Origin: Phoebastria nigripes
Lineage: Eukaryota > Chordata > Aves > Procellariiformes > Diomedeidae
NCBI GenBank assembly: GCA_035582835.1
Contig: JAYKAV010002792.1
Location: forward strand, 850,342-914,341
Length of the DNA stretch: 64,000 bases
Reading direction: 5' to 3'
This document shows, piece by piece, positions 25,941 to 39,584 of the stretch. Position numbers and translations under genes: made by a program. Below the pieces are notes generated by a model. It saw only the letters and a list, made by a program, of their open reading frames with translations, had not been told where the DNA came from and searched no databases. Position 1 is the stretch's first letter. Every line of letters starts with the position of its first letter.

Positions 25941-28137
25941 GAAAACCTATTTTGATAAGCTTTACATTTTGTTACTTTTCTGTCTCATTTGGATTCTGCT
26001 GTTTCCCTTACCTTACTACACAAAATGTGAAAGCCTTCCAAGTACTAAAAATTGTGGCATCATTGTAGCAAACAGACAGACTTTAGCAGGCTGTCTTCCC
26101 CCTGGCTTGGACATATGACTGCTGGAAATTGGAGTAAATTCAGTGTATAAGAGGATACAGAGAATGCTGACCTGTGTAACATCACAGGGGCATCATCAAC
26201 CTTATGTGACCCTGATCACCTCTGATTGAAACTGAGAAATGAATTTGATCCCCTCCATGTTTCTTTTTGCTGGACACTTTTCTAATGTATAGGAATCGCC
26301 CCTATGCTTTGTACAAACAATGTAATTTCTGTCATATGTTTACACTTGCATTTTCTCTGCAGGCATTTTTAATTGCATGCACTTCATTTCTTCCCTGCTC
26401 GTTATCACTTTCATTTGGGAAGTGCAGTTCACCAACACTGCAAAAATATACTTCCCTTTGCAAATTTATGTTCATTTTCTTATTAATATTGTTATCAGTT
26501 ATACCATACAAACCATTTAATCTTTAATTAGTCCACCTGTTAACTGCTCAAATTCATGACACTTAGTTTTACTATATTAATAAGCTGATCTAGCCAGCCA
26601 GTCAGGTTNCTTTAAAGAGGAGATGTTATCACTAATGGCCTTCTTCCATACATTGAAATATTCTTGACATTTTTGAAAGGTAACATAGCAATTTATTATA
26701 TGATTTGTACTCCCACTGAAATATAATACAGATGACCGGTGGCTGTGGATCTGCCAAAATATACAGGACTTTATCAATTTAAGTACCTCAATAGCTCCAG
26801 ACTTTGAAGAAAATTTGAAAGTGTTTTAACTACCTCCTCCACTACTCTTCCTATTTTCTTTCAGAAATAAGGAAACCCCTTGCTCAGTTATACACCGTTT
26901 AAACTCNTTTTTTTAACCTCAATTTCACTCAAAATTTAGGCTAAATTATTTATATTCATGAGTCCATCATGAATCACATTATCAGTTTTCATGGTGTAGC
27001 ATGATTACTGCTTCTGGAAATGTAGAATCAAAAGAAAACATATATTTTTGCATATAAAAAGTGTGGTTTCTTTTGTTCATAGTTGCAGAAAAAAAAAACT
27101 TGAAAATTTGCACTCTAGGACTCCAGTGAAAGAAGACAATAAACCCTGAACTGTTTCTTATAAATGTATTCTTTCTTTCTTCTATCAATAATTATTTGAA
27201 GGTAGAGACACTTCTTGCATTAAGTAATGAGTAATACATATTTCTCAAAATATGCTTTTTCTTTCTGTGAAATATATAAATAAAAAGAAGGCTACCTTAT
27301 TATCAGATCCAAAAAAGAGGACACAGGTGTGTTCCTCAGCCAGGCTATTCCATTGATATTTATTGGCTCACAATTTCAGAAATACTGTTTTAAAAGAAGA
27401 TTAGATCTTTTGAGGAGTGTGTGAGTCAACATATTTTGAGAAACGGTTCTGTGTTGCTACATGGCATGCTTTAGTTTTGTATTGAGGTGAGTTCTCAGAT
27501 TTCCTGGAAACAATCTGAAGTAAATATACTATTGAAATTTAGTTATTAAATGTATTTGAACTTAATATATACCACCGCCTGTCATTATACATGCATCTTC
27601 TGGTTTCTGTAAATGAAGCATAGTTTTCTATTGCTGCTAATAGCTGTCATTTAGTGACTGACAAGACAAAACCACTAGTGAAGGTAGAAAGAATGTAATA
27701 AGTGCTGTTGTCAGTGCCCCAAAGGCAAATGAATACTGTCTTTTCCATGGTTTGACCTTTAGGCTGATTATGGATATGGTTATCTTTGCCAGGAGTGCAC
27801 AAGATAGATTAAACCAAGCAGCCTTTTTAATACTGATTAATCCTGATGGAAGTAGGTTTGTTTAGTCCTAGGGAATGCAGCAAAAAGATTGGCCTTATCG
27901 TCTGAGCAATTTTTAAAGTTATCTTTGATGTGAGCTAGGAGGTGCTTGTGGTTTGTCAGGTCACAATGTGAGAAATGCCACTTTGTGTTGGTATTTATAA
28001 TTGGCTCTTGTTTTCATGTTTGTACATAATCCATGTGATGCAGGTTTTGAATGATACATCCAGAGCATTAAAAAAAAAAAAAAAAAAAAATCTGTTGGAA
28101 GACTAAAAAATATCTTTTAAAAAAAAAAGAACTCTGA

Positions 28138-28207
28138 CTGCCAGACTTGTTTGTCTTTAATCAAAGTTCTTCCTTTAATTAAAGACAGGTTGGAAGATGA
28201 CTGGCAG
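28138..28207. repeat. Imperfect inverted repeat (hairpin)
   Basis: The left arm starts ctgccag and ends tgtctttaat (28138-28161). The right arm starts attaaagaca and ends ctggcag (28178-28207). The arm ends pair perfectly for 7 and about 9 bp, with a bulged middle and a loop of about 16 bases. It lies between poly-A runs and unique sequence. It could be a chance palindrome, a tiny fold-back repeat or a small-RNA-type hairpin. Confidence 0.6.
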
Positions 28208-30783
28208 TTTCACAAAATACAGTAAAACTGATTCTGTGACAAGCAGTCCTGAACGATGCAGTAAAAAAGCCTGCAGTCCTCATCTTTCCTGTGTCTGTGA
28301 CTGAACGATGGAATTGCTGAGGTTAGGAAATGATTGAACTGGGGGAGATGCATTATCTCTTAAGCAGATGTAAATAAACAATTTGGGATCCAGCCTACAG
28401 AAGACTAAATCAGTTACATGAATCCTGTCCTCACCAATGTAACAGTCTGTAGGGGGCAAACAGCAGGAATGGAATACAGTTAAAGGGAACAAGTCATGGG
28501 AGGACAGGAAGAGGCAGCTGGAGCTGCTGGTGAAGCAGCACAAAGTCTAAGGAAGGCCAGAAGAGACCACTCATCACTGGAGCAGTAGCATAAGCAACAC
28601 AAGTAATGTGTCAGCAGCAGCTGGGAGGTCGGGCTGGGGACAAGATAGATTTGAATGGCAGGGGACTAGTGCTGTCAGACGGATGGACAAGAGGATGCAA
28701 TCACAAGTTGTCTGCCACCTAGGCTGATTGAAGGCAACACTGTGATGAAATGCAAGCCATATGGCCAAATTGTATTCTTATTTTGTCAGTAGTCACACGC
28801 ATACAGTTCTACTGGCAGGTGCCATATGAATGTAATGAAGCAGGGCATTGCTGGCCCCACATACATCCCGTCAACATGATTAGTAGTGCTCTTTGGGATT
28901 ACATATCCATACAGAATTAGGTATTCTGTAGTAAATGCATACTTGTTTCCTAGGTTCTTTCTCTATTTCCTCCTTCCCTGTTGAAATTCTGTGGCAATTT
29001 TTTATTCCCATGTAGGGAATATGAAGCCAACTGAATCTTGGCTTCCTCTGTTTTCTTCTTTACCCCTCTATTCTTTCTCTTTCTGCCCTATACTGTCTTG
29101 ATATTTTCAGTTCTTCATCTGACAATTAACTCTTTCTCCTGCTCTGCTTTCACCTCTGATGTCTTCATAAGGCATATTTGTAGCCTTTCCTTTTCATACG
29201 TATTTGCTGTCTTACTGTGGGTGTGTGAAAGGGATCAAATACAGCACTAAGTTTTCCTGTGCAAACTGGCCTGCTCGACCATCTTCATTCAACCCACTAT
29301 ATCTATAGTATTAAAAGACCTCTTCAGTTGGTCTTTTTGTCACCCAGGAATTGACACATGCATGTATCTAAGAAAGTAATCCTTCCAGACTTAGGAGAGT
29401 GACTAAGTGGGGACTGCTCCAAACACTAAGAGGGATAAGTAAATAGAGAATCTCTGTAGAGCTAAATATGGTTACAGTACATGACTAACTAAGTCTGAAG
29501 AAGGTAGATTTGGACTAAGTGAAAGAGGGGAGACATTTTTAAATCCTAGAGAAGGCAAAAACCCAGTGCTGCCTGTTTCTTTTTCTCTGTGGTAGTTAGA
29601 AGTGGTGGACCCTGAGCCAGGAGGAGCAAACTCATTATTTCCTGGACACAGACTTGAAAGCAGACCAGGAAATAACTACCTAAATATTAGGTGGCCCAAT
29701 CAAGACCACCACTGTGAATAACAATTCTGACAGAAATGGTGTACGATCCTCAGGGAAAATAATTTTTAATTTGAATTCAATGGTATTTGTACTGAAAACC
29801 TGATTACATGAGTCAGACTCATTCATTCAGAATACATAAACCTGTCATGTATGTTCACTCAAAACATCTGGAATTTAAAGGACTAAATATTTGCACAAAC
29901 TTGAGCCATGGAAAAAGCATGGCCGAGAAGTATTGACAAAGTAGATTGCTGAATAACAAATAAATACAGAGAAGCTGCAGTCTGTTTTACAAAGCATTCA
30001 TGAGAGAAAAAAGTGGCAACATTTTTCTATCGTGAATTGTTTCCTAGGATCCAATTAGAGTGGTTTATGATGCTTGATGATTATTTAAAAGGCCATTTAA
30101 CAGTGCTCTAGAGGTTATGCTTTTCATAAGCACAGTAGCTTATGTCCCAAAAGCTCTAAAACACCCCTTTGTGTATATCTTTCAGAGCTTCCCATTCAAA
30201 ATGTGATCCTGTATGCAGCCAAACTGTTTTCAACAGAGCTAGAGATTTCAGCAAAGTGAATTATACCAATGAAGTACTTTCTTCCTGGTGCTGTACATGT
30301 CAGCTGTTGTGTGTAGTTTGCACGCGACATAGGTTTCAGTGCAGGTAGCTAGATGAGTGTTCATACTGGTAAGAACTAGTCTTCTGGTTATTGGGAATGA
30401 CAACTGTTCTGAGCGAGATACAGACAAAATTAAGTTCACGTAATATGGTACCTAGAAGATAAGAGGAAAGTGAAGGAGAAGTTGAAACAATTTACAGGTC
30501 TGGGCAGCAAGGAGGAGCCTATCGAAAGCATGGCCTCTGTCATTCTTTTCCTTTCTTTTAGACGGTGGCAATAACATGAATTAGGAATTTGGAGTAAAAG
30601 CATCTTTTCCTCATCCCTATTCAGTTACAAGATTTAGTGATAAATCACTGCTGAATTCTGCTCCATGGTGTTCTTTTCTTTAGGTCTAACAGGTATTCAA
30701 GAGTAACTGCAATTTTGTGGGAGAATCTGAAATGCTCCATGTTATGAGAACTGTTTCTTTAAAACAAGATTTTGTTTTCTGCT

Positions 30784-30812
30784 TTGTTTTGTTTTGTTTT
30801 GTTTTGTTTTTT
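30784..30812. repeat. (GTTTT)n microsatellite
   Basis: Five GTTTT units ending in a longer T-run. Confidence 0.9.
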
Positions 30813-33800
30813 TCTGTACTGTTCACAGCAGACCCATCCTTGGGCATTCATCTGAGCATCTTGGCTACAGAGATGACTTTTTTCCCCCTTTGTTGCATTC
30901 CTGTCATTCTCAGCCCTGAAGAAAATAAAAAGATCAGGAAAAACACTAACAGAACTTCAACTTCAGCAAATAAGCAAAAGAATGACAAATGCCTTATGAC
31001 AACTAAGATCTTCCTCTTTTTAAGAACACAGTAGCTATACTTCAGGCATGAAGACTTGGCATGAAATCCAGCATTTGGAAACCTGCTGAAGACAGGGTAG
31101 TTTTTTGTTTCAAAAAAAAAATTAAGAAAAAAAGAAAAAAGATTTTTTATTTACACAAAAGTTTTAAAGGCTTGCTTCATTCTTTTTGTCATCCATTGCA
31201 CACAAAGGAAAAAAAAAAAATCATTTTGTTAATCAATTCTAGGTTAAAACCTAGTAACCATACGTCATTTTTAAACACATGGTGAAAAGGTTTCTCCCTG
31301 ATACCTACCAAACTGTTCATTCGAATCATATTATTAACAGAATGTGGACTATTGGTGAATATGCAGAGTGTTAGGATGCAACAGTCAGAGGTGCTGTCAG
31401 ACGACAAGTAAGCAAAACATCCTTAAGAGTAAAGCTTTCAAAATGACATCACTATTTCTGGTAGTTGAATTCTGGAAATAAAGAAATATTTTTTCAAGCA
31501 TGTATATGGTGGGAAACTTGCATGCATGTATTCACAAGCAGGCTGATTTTGAAGACTCGTTATATGAAGAATAATAAAACTGACATTTATCTTGATGTAT
31601 GTGTGATTGTACAGCTGACTTTAAGCTTCATTTTATAATGGTCATAATACATATGGGAGTCGCTTATTCCTCCAGGAGCATTACTGATTAATTAAAAGTT
31701 TTTCTGTAATAGCACATTACCTGAACAAGAGTGGAATGTAGGAAAAAGTAAGATAACTCCATTCTACTGAGCTGCATGTTCCAACTTTCTCAGCATTTCA
31801 GTATTCATGTTATGCATATAAAAATCAGCTATTTGCAGAAATACAACATTCACATTTAAAGAATAAAGGTCATTGTCAGTTATATGTTATGTATGTAGTT
31901 GGAAAATATGAAGAAAATCAAGACCCAACACACTGTCTGGTGGACTATGAACCGGTTTTAGGAGCATAAGGCCGATGGTATGTAGACAGTTCTTTCAGCA
32001 TATAAAATTGTTGGGAAATGGAATAAGTGACCAAATTGTCTTCTGTAGGAATGCTAGTTTGCTTCAAATTAGAGCAAAAAGTTGAAAGATTGCTAAACCC
32101 AGTACCTTAGCAGTTNTACAGCTCTCCTCATGAGAACGTTGTACTGAATATGTATACACAAAAAAGAAAAAAAGGTAAAATAGGCAAAATTACAATATTT
32201 TTTAAGGTCAGACTCTTAAGCGAGTTGGGCACTCTGAACATGCTATCTGAATGAATATCCCACACGTTAAGTATAACAAGACACTTTTTTACATTATCTG
32301 CATGTATTTTCTGCTGTGCTTTGTTTCCTCACAGGAAGTGGTCAAAGGCTGACTGAAAGTACAGTCTGTTTGCAGCAGAAGTTACTCATTTGGTTCATGA
32401 TGTAGAAATGGCTCTCATTTTTCCCCTACACTGTTTAGATGGCAGAACACTGAGAACAAATTGCTGCTGAAAGGTAGCAGAACATTCACGGATGGCAGCA
32501 CTGCTGACCCAACTTTGAACCACAAATCTAAGGGAAAAGTTTTAATGTTAGCAGCTACTTAGAGAATTTCAGTTTAGTTCTGTATGAATCACTGAATCTA
32601 AAAGCAGACACAGAAAGAACCTTCACACTTTTTACTTATGAAGATAAATGTATCCCTTCTGTACAAAAAATTCCATGATATTTTAACTATTAGACAAACT
32701 AAACAGGTAAAATGGACAAGTATATTAATTGCATGACTATTTTCAATATAAGATGAAAAATTAGCAAGTTTATCATGCAAGTCTGATAACTATTACGAAG
32801 TTTGGAGTACAGTTAAAGCTCATATTCATGTATGTCATGCTACTGACATTTTTTTACAAAGGGTGAGTTGATGCAATATGTGAGTGTATGTGTGTATGTG
32901 TGTAGAAGAATTTGTCTGAAAATTTAGTAAACTGCAGTGTAATGTAAGGAGTTAGTAGGGAAGACATTTAAAGTGGAAGAATGGTATTTAAGACTGAATA
33001 AAACTCATTTCACCACTTATTAAGATATATGTGTACATGTATGAAAAAAAATCAACATTTTGTATTATTCATAGTCGTTTATTTGCATCATATAATTTCT
33101 TGTAGATTGGATTTTGTTAAAACCTTGAGTGACCTCAGAGCTGAAAAGGACAAGTATGTGGTCCATGCTACAGACAGGTTACATTCTGACAAGTGTAGCT
33201 TGGACAAAAAGGAAAACAGAAACTATAGTTCAAATACTGTATCAAATTATATGCAAGTATTATATATTACTATATATATTTATAGCTTCAAAACGATCTG
33301 TATGTTTTAATGACTGTTCTCTCCAGGTGCATTTTATCTTTACAGAACACTGAAAATTCTTTTTAAAAGTTTGTTTTATCAGAACAGATTTTTAAAGAAA
33401 AAAAAAAAAAAGCCAGAGATACTTCATAACAAAAGACTGGTACTCAATTATATGAAGGTTGTTAGACTTTTAGTCAATTAGGCTAATTTATGTGAAATGT
33501 ATCTGACTGGTTTCCAGGAACAATGAGTGTCCCCAAGGAAGCTTAGTGACAGAAATTTTAGTATTAAAGAAGGAGATTTAGAAAGCAGACAGTTAGGGAA
33601 AAAAGAAACAACTCAAAGGAAGCTTTCAAAAAATTCAGGAAATAAAGATATAAAGAGAAGAAGAGTTATCAACCATAAAAGCTAATTCTGGTGTATTAAC
33701 CATGGTTACTGGTTTGTCGATCCTTCATGCAAAGTAACTGAGAAACCTAAATAAAAGACATATTTGTAACTGCTTGAGTTCTTATAGATAATATAAAAAG

Positions 33801-34218
33801 GGCAGTGATCAATGATATTTAACAGGAAATTAGTAACTGCAGAGAGTAAATAAAGCTTATTGAAAGTTTCTTGGACCCAACAGAAAAATGGCACCTGACC
33901 ACAGTGGACTTTGACTAGGTTAGTGGCAGCTTCAGATGCAGCTTCTGTGTGGGAAGGTTGCTTTCAGAAACAGAATAAAATGGCTGTCAGCATCATCAGC
34001 ACTCACCAGCCATGGGATATTGGCAGAGCTGGAGTGAATCTTGAAGTCATTCAGACGACTTTTGTTGTATAGCCTAAAAGAAAGAAATTCCTGACTGATC
34101 ATCTGCCCCACTTACCTGTCCACTAGGGAAAACAGCCAAACAATACTTCTACAGCAGACAGATTGAATAGAAAGAAGTATAAAACAACACACGTTTAAAC
34201 ACGTTATAATCCTCATTC

Positions 34219-34293
34219 TACTACTATTATTATATTATCATCATCATCATCATCATTATAATCATCATCAATTATTATTATCATAAATTATTA
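34219..34293. repeat. ATC/ATT trinucleotide tract
   Basis: Mixed ATT and ATC triplets: a pure ATC core of about six units, then ATT-rich ends with interruptions. It is imperfect and therefore not very young. Confidence 0.85.
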
Positions 34294-35712
34294 CTACGTT
34301 TGGGGTTTTATTTCATTTTCACATTTGTGGAGGCTGAAATAGTGAAATGAAGCAGGAAGACTGGTAGGTAACCAAAGCAAAGTAATGAAGAGATAGTACA
34401 CAGAAGTAAAGTTTAAGTATTCCTGAGGCAATGGCTAAACAAAGTATTAAATCAGTTAAAAATGTGAATAGCATGGGGAATATTTGTGATGTGATATCCT
34501 CATGTGATTTGAGGACTTCAATCACTAAACTGAGAAAACACTGAATTGAATCTGAAGTAGAATTTCAGAAACTAGTGACAGTAATAGTCTTTGTCTTTTA
34601 TATCTGAATTCTGTCAAAGTGTATTTTCCCTTTGCTGATCTTTCATAGTACAAGCTGATAAGTCTTTTTCAGTGCTATTATTTCTTTTTTTTTCCTGAAC
34701 CAGTGAAAGGAAGAGTGGAAATGATCTGCCAAGAGGTACTTGGCTTCTCTCTCTTTGGTTCCTCATCAGATTTCCTTTATGTGCCATTTTTCCTTATTGG
34801 CTGAAGTCTGTTTTAATACTTAATTTTTAAGACACCCTTCTTGAAAGACATTAGAGCAGAAGAATAGTTGTCACTGCTCTTGAGGTCATGAGACCACACA
34901 GCCTTTATATTATGTCAAGGTCATACAATTCCAGAAAGGGAAAGAGAATTAATCTTCATGAAAAATGTGCTTCAGAGTACCCATTCTGAGGCTCATCATT
35001 CACCTCAGGGAGAATATTTTTCATTTGCCATCTCCTTGAAGTCAAATTCTTTGAACACATCCATCTACCTTCTTTACATAATAAAAAACAAACAAACAAA
35101 CAAACTGAAAGGGTTTTTGGGAGGAGTGCAGATGAAAGCAAATAATTTTTACATTTGCATTACTTCATAACAATTTCAAAATAATTTAATAACTTCTACT
35201 TGTACCTACTTATCTGGTTTATTCTCTACCAGACTCCTTTGCTAATTTTGAAGTCTTAAAAACCTAGATGTTTTGTGATCAAGTTACTACATGCATTGTG
35301 GACCACATATTTCCCTCACTTATTTTATTCATACAGTCAACAACATTGCCGTGATAAGAAAATCTTGGTGGAAGTAAGATGGATTTATGTGGCATAGGTG
35401 TCTCAATACCTTGAAAAGAGAAAATAGAGATTGAGAATCATATTCATAGGAATAAATTGACATCTGCTGCTGCAGAGATGGTAGATCTCTCCCTTTTATT
35501 TCTGACACTTGACTAGACCTTGAAATAAAAAATAATGAGCACCTTTTCAGTTAAATGTTTGAAGGAGAATTTATAGAGGAAGTGAGAACTGTGAATGTGA
35601 GACTGAAAAGGAAAGAAACCCCTCAAACCCAAAACAGGGAGAAAAACAGAATATGAGGGGTAATATTTCTATATAAACACCATGCATACACTTTCCCAAC
35701 ACTCCCTTACAG

Positions 35713-35733
35713 AAAAAAAAAAAAAAAAAAAAA
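35713..35733. repeat. Poly-A run (21)
   Basis: A pure 21-base A-run with no recognisable retroposed body upstream. Confidence 0.9.
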
Positions 35734-37521
35734 GGAATATTTTCCAGTGACAGAACAAAGAAGAGGTATTGACAGCAAAAGAACAAGAAAGAAAACCGTA
35801 TTAGGAGACACAAACATTCCCTCCCAGACTGGCACACAGCACTGGTAATGAGTTTGGGCTCAGCAGGTGTTAGTAAAGCCTGAAAGCTACTTGTGATGGA
35901 AGTTTAGGCAAAGCAGTGCTTTGTCACCTGAGTTCAATATGCAACTACTAACTAGCTAATCTTCATGACTGTCCTCTTGCAAAATGTGTAAATGCATGGA
36001 CCTTTCATGTATTGATGAAGCTGTGTTTTTTGCCACCATGATACAGTGGATGTTGCCAAAAGGACTTGGTTGGGGTCCAAAATACTCTTATGCATGTTTC
36101 AGTGTTTTGTTTCTGAGTAAAGGTTATTGCTTTACATATGCACTTTAAGCATAGGCAGAAAGAGCATTTAGGAGTTAGTAACTGCCAATATCATCCAATT
36201 AAGTATGCTTGCATGAAGTTTACCAAAGTAGCTCACTGGCAATGGATCAGTAAACTGTGCTCTGTATCTGTGCATGAATACTGCACCCGTTGCAGGTTCC
36301 TGTATGTGAAGGGTTTTGGGTGAATGTCCCCTCTAATTTCCAAGCTCCTGAATAAGTACTTTCTGTTGTATGAAAATAAATATTGATTTTACTGTTATCA
36401 GACCAAGTGTGAGGTGGTGCGATGTTGTGGCATTCTGCATATCTCACTTGCTAAATGAGATTCCTAAAAGGAGCTAGTTTGTGAACAGGCCTGAACATGC
36501 TACCTTTATTAATAACTACGAACTCACTGATTTCATCTTATGGACCGTATTTTCCTGCTTTCTTAACATCAGAAACACAAATATTTCTGTTCAGAAATAC
36601 TCACTTCTTTTGACCCACTTTTTGCTCAATAATGTTGATTATTTCAGCATCAGTACTGTTAGTCATCAGGCTACCTTCCTGCTGCCCATTAGTCACCTGA
36701 AGTTTCTTTTTATTGTTTTTTTATAAAAAATCATAGTTTGTTTCTACATGTGAACTTGTCTTTAATATGCTTAAGGACTGTAGGAAATGTCATTTGGTTT
36801 ATAAATATCTGTGTCTCAATTTTTGTTCAGTTTGCTCGGTGTTCCCTGCTGTCTTTGGCAAAAGCTGTTAACTATTCCCAGAGCTGCACTGACATTGTCA
36901 ATGAAGCTAGCANGAAACACCAACAAGGAAATAAAAATAACATGATTCTCCCTGTGTTTTAATTCCGTTGGAAATCGGGGAGATAGTAGCAGGATGGGAA
37001 ATCAATGAATGCCAAATGGAAGAAGACAATGTGGCTCAGGGGGGAAATATTTTGCAGTTTAATTGTAGGCATTAGGATTGAAGAGATTAAAACTGTTAGG
37101 TACTGAAGAACTGAAATTGGTGGGAGTTAAGGGCAATCAGCACCTCCCTGAGCTATTCACCACAACTTAAAATCAGACCACAAAACAGGGCTAATGTCAT
37201 GCTCCCGGAGAAGGCAGCTCTACCAATGCTGCATGATAAATTGAAGTAACTGTACTTGCACCCTCAACACTTCCTAAAGCAATCACTTATTTTACAGAGG
37301 AGTACATTGTTAAAAACTTACACTTCTTAGTAATACATGCTGAATTTTTCTCTTGTTGCTCTCTATGATTTTTTCATTTCAGAATCGCATCATGTTTCTT
37401 CTTTAATCCCGCTGGTGGTCAGTAATTTAGATTTATTTAAAATCTCCCTTTAACAAGGAAAAAGCTAAAGGTGAATGACAGCCAACACACAAATCTAAAA
37501 TGTTATTTCAAACAAATATTT

Positions 37522-37538
37522 TCATAGAATCATAGAAT
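37522..37538 (-). repeat. CR1 3'-terminal octamer repeat
   Basis: Plus-strand tcatagaatcatagaat is two copies of the CR1 terminal octamer read backwards. The octamer is the recognition end used in CR1 retrotransposition and fixes the 3' boundary and the minus-strand sense. Confidence 0.9.
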
Positions 37539-37609
37539 AGTTTGGATTGGAAGGGACCTTTTAAAGGTCACTAGTCCAACCACCCTGCCTTGGGCAGGGA
37601 CATCTTCAA

Positions 37610-38197
37610 CTAGATCAGGTTGCTCAGAGCCTTGTCCAACCTGACCTTGACTGTTTCCAGGGATGGGGCAGCTACCACCTCTCTGGGAAACCTCTTCCAG
37701 TGGTTCACCACCCTCAGCGTCAAAAATTTCTTCCTTATCTCTAGCCTAAATCTACCCTCTTTTAGTTTAAAACCATTCCCCCTTGTCCTGTCGCAACAGG
37801 CCCTCCTAAAAAGTTTGTCCCCATCTTTCTTATAAGCCCCCTTTAAGTACTGAAAGGCTGTGATAAGGTCTTCCCGAAGCCTTCTTTCCTCCAGGCTGAA
37901 TAACCCCAACTCTCTCAGCCTTTCTTCATAGGAGAGGCGTTCCATCCCCCTGATCATTTTTTTGGCCCTCCTCTGGACCCACTCCAACAGGTCTATGTCT
38001 TTCTTGTGCTGAGGGTTCCAGAGGTGGACGCAGTACTCCAGGTGGGGTCTCACCAGAGCACAGTAGAGGGGCAGAATCGCTTCCCTCGACCTGCTGGCCA
38101 CGCCTCTTTTGATGCAGCCTAGGGTACGGTTGTCCTTCTGCGCTATGAGCACACATTGTCGGCTCATGTCCATCTTTTCATCCACCAGTACCCCCAA
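37610..38197 (-). pseudogene. CR1 ORF2 C-terminal region
   Basis: A 195-codon frame containing the conserved CR1 C-terminal blocks [59 protein letters not shown] and [20 protein letters not shown], ending SNLI at the normal stop position. It runs to its natural end without internal stops and is the best-preserved part of the copy. The 3' non-coding tail follows to about 37521. The upstream portion of the same region lies on the other side of the inserted LTR (38838-38988). The protein starts at an internal Met and is only part of ORF2. Confidence 0.93.
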
Positions 38198-38257
38198 GTC
38201 CTTTTTGGCAGGGCTGCTCTCAATCCCTTCATCCCCCAGCCTGTATTGATACCGGGG

Positions 38258-38832
38258 TGTCGTGGTTTAACCCCAGCCAGCAACTAAGCACCACACAGCN
38301 GCTTGCTCACTCCCCCCCGCTGGGATGGGGGAGAGAATCGGAAGGGTAAAAGTAAGAAAACTCGTGGGTTGAGATAAAGACAGTTTAATAGGCAAAGCAA
38401 AAGCCGTGCATGCAAGCAAAGCAAAACAAGGAATTCATTCACTCCTTCCCATCGGCAGGCAGGTGTTCAGCCATNNCCAGGAAANCAGNGCTCCNTCNCN
38501 CNTAACGGTTACTTGGGAAGACAAACACCATCACTCCGAACATCCCCCCTTCCTTCTTCTTCCCCCAGCTTTATATGCTGAGCATGATGTCACATGGTAT
38601 GGAATACCCCATTGGCCAGTTGGGTTAGCTGTCCTGGCTATGCTCCCTCCCAGCTTCTTGTGTACCTGGCAGGGCATGGGAAGCTGAAAAGTTCTTGACT
38701 AGTAGACTACTTAGCGACAACTAAAAACATCAGTGTGTTATCAACATTATTCTCATACTAAATCTGAAACATAGCGCTATACCAACTACTAGGAAAAAAA
38801 AAATTCACTCTATCCCAGCTGAAACCAGGACA
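38258..38832 (-). mobile_element. Solo LTR nested in CR1 (copy 4)
   Basis: 575 bp from 'tgtcgtggtttaacccc' to 'gaaaccaggaca', flanked by the perfect duplication cgggg (38253-38257 and 38833-38837). CR1 sequence resumes without loss on both sides ('tattgataccgggg' left, 'ggttgccccaacccagg' right). Minus-strand sense: TATA box at 38568-38578 (plus-strand gctttatatgc) and ATTAAA as tttaat at 38384-38389. It is near-identical to copies 1 and 6. Several ambiguous bases cluster at 38300 and 38475-38501. No internal viral region remains. Confidence 0.95.
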
Positions 38833-38972
38833 CGGGGGTTGCCCCAACCCAGGTGCAGGACCTTGCGCTTGGCCTCGTTGAACCTCTTGAGGTTCACACA
38901 GGCCCACTTCTCTAGCTTGTCCAGGTCCCTCTGGATGGCATTTCCTTCCCTCAGGTGTGTCGACCGCACCAC

Positions 38973-39572
38973 TCATCTGTGGGTGCACTCGATCCCACCA
39001 TCTGTGTCATTGATGAAGATATTAAACAGTACTGGTCCCAGTATGGACCCCTGCAGGATGCCACTTGTCACCAATCTCCATCTGGACGTTGAGCCATTGA
39101 CCACTACCCTCTGGATGTGACCATCTAACCAATTCCTCACCCATCGGACAGTCCATTTCTCACATCCATATCTCTCCAGTTTAGAGAGAAGGATGTTGTG
39201 GGGGACCGTGTCAAAGGCCTTACAGAGTTCCAGATGGAAGACATCTGTAGCTCTTCCCATGTCCACTGATGTAGTCACTCCATCGCAGAAGGCCACTAGG
39301 TTGGTCAGGCAGGACTTGCCCTTGCTGAAGCCATGCTGGCTGTCTTGAATCACCTCCCTGTCCTCCATGTGCCTTAGCATAGCTTCCAGGAGGATCAGTT
39401 CCATGATTTTCCCAGGCACAGAGGTGACACTGATTGGCCTGTAGTTCCCCAGGTCTTCCTTTTTCCCCTTTTTAAAAATGNGGGTTATGTTTCCCCTTTT
39501 ACAGTCAGTGGGAACTTCACCCGACTGCCACAGACTTCTCAAATATGATGGATAGCGGCTTAGCAACTTCAT
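38973..39572 (-). pseudogene. CR1 ORF2 reverse transcriptase domain, inactivated
   Basis: The open frame 39572-38973 (199 codons) carries fingers and palm of a LINE reverse transcriptase: [19 protein letters not shown] (residues 33-51), [14 protein letters not shown] (79-92), motif A as HLELCKAFD (113-121) and motif B as [10 protein letters not shown] (171-180). Two changes hit catalytic positions. The first Asp of motif A, normally LDLCKAFD in this family, is Glu (E115). The segment expected to hold the FADD motif C is missing: the reading goes from GIECTH almost directly to [10 protein letters not shown], in another frame (seen at 38988-38758). One ambiguous base occurs at 39481. The first codons (about 1-14) are out of frame because of an upstream frameshift, so the apparent start Met is not a real start. 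Confidence 0.93.
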
Positions 39573-39584
39573 CCACCAGTTCCC

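Larger units (their letters stand above)
25945..37520. other. Long unannotated AT-rich stretch
   Basis: No gene supported. Simple repeats include poly-A 28070-28090, GTTTT units 30784-30812, TGTGTA-type units near 32883-32905, an ATC/ATT tract at about 34219-34293, CAAA units near 35085-35105 and poly-A 35713-35733. A hairpin-forming inverted repeat lies at 28138-28207. Open frames up to 105 codons (30717-31034) run through simple repeat or lack motifs. Confidence 0.5.

Noticed and set aside
30717..31034. 105-codon plus-strand frame with a hydrophobic Phe/Leu run
   Set aside because: The apparent membrane segment is the translation of the GTTTT microsatellite; no other support.
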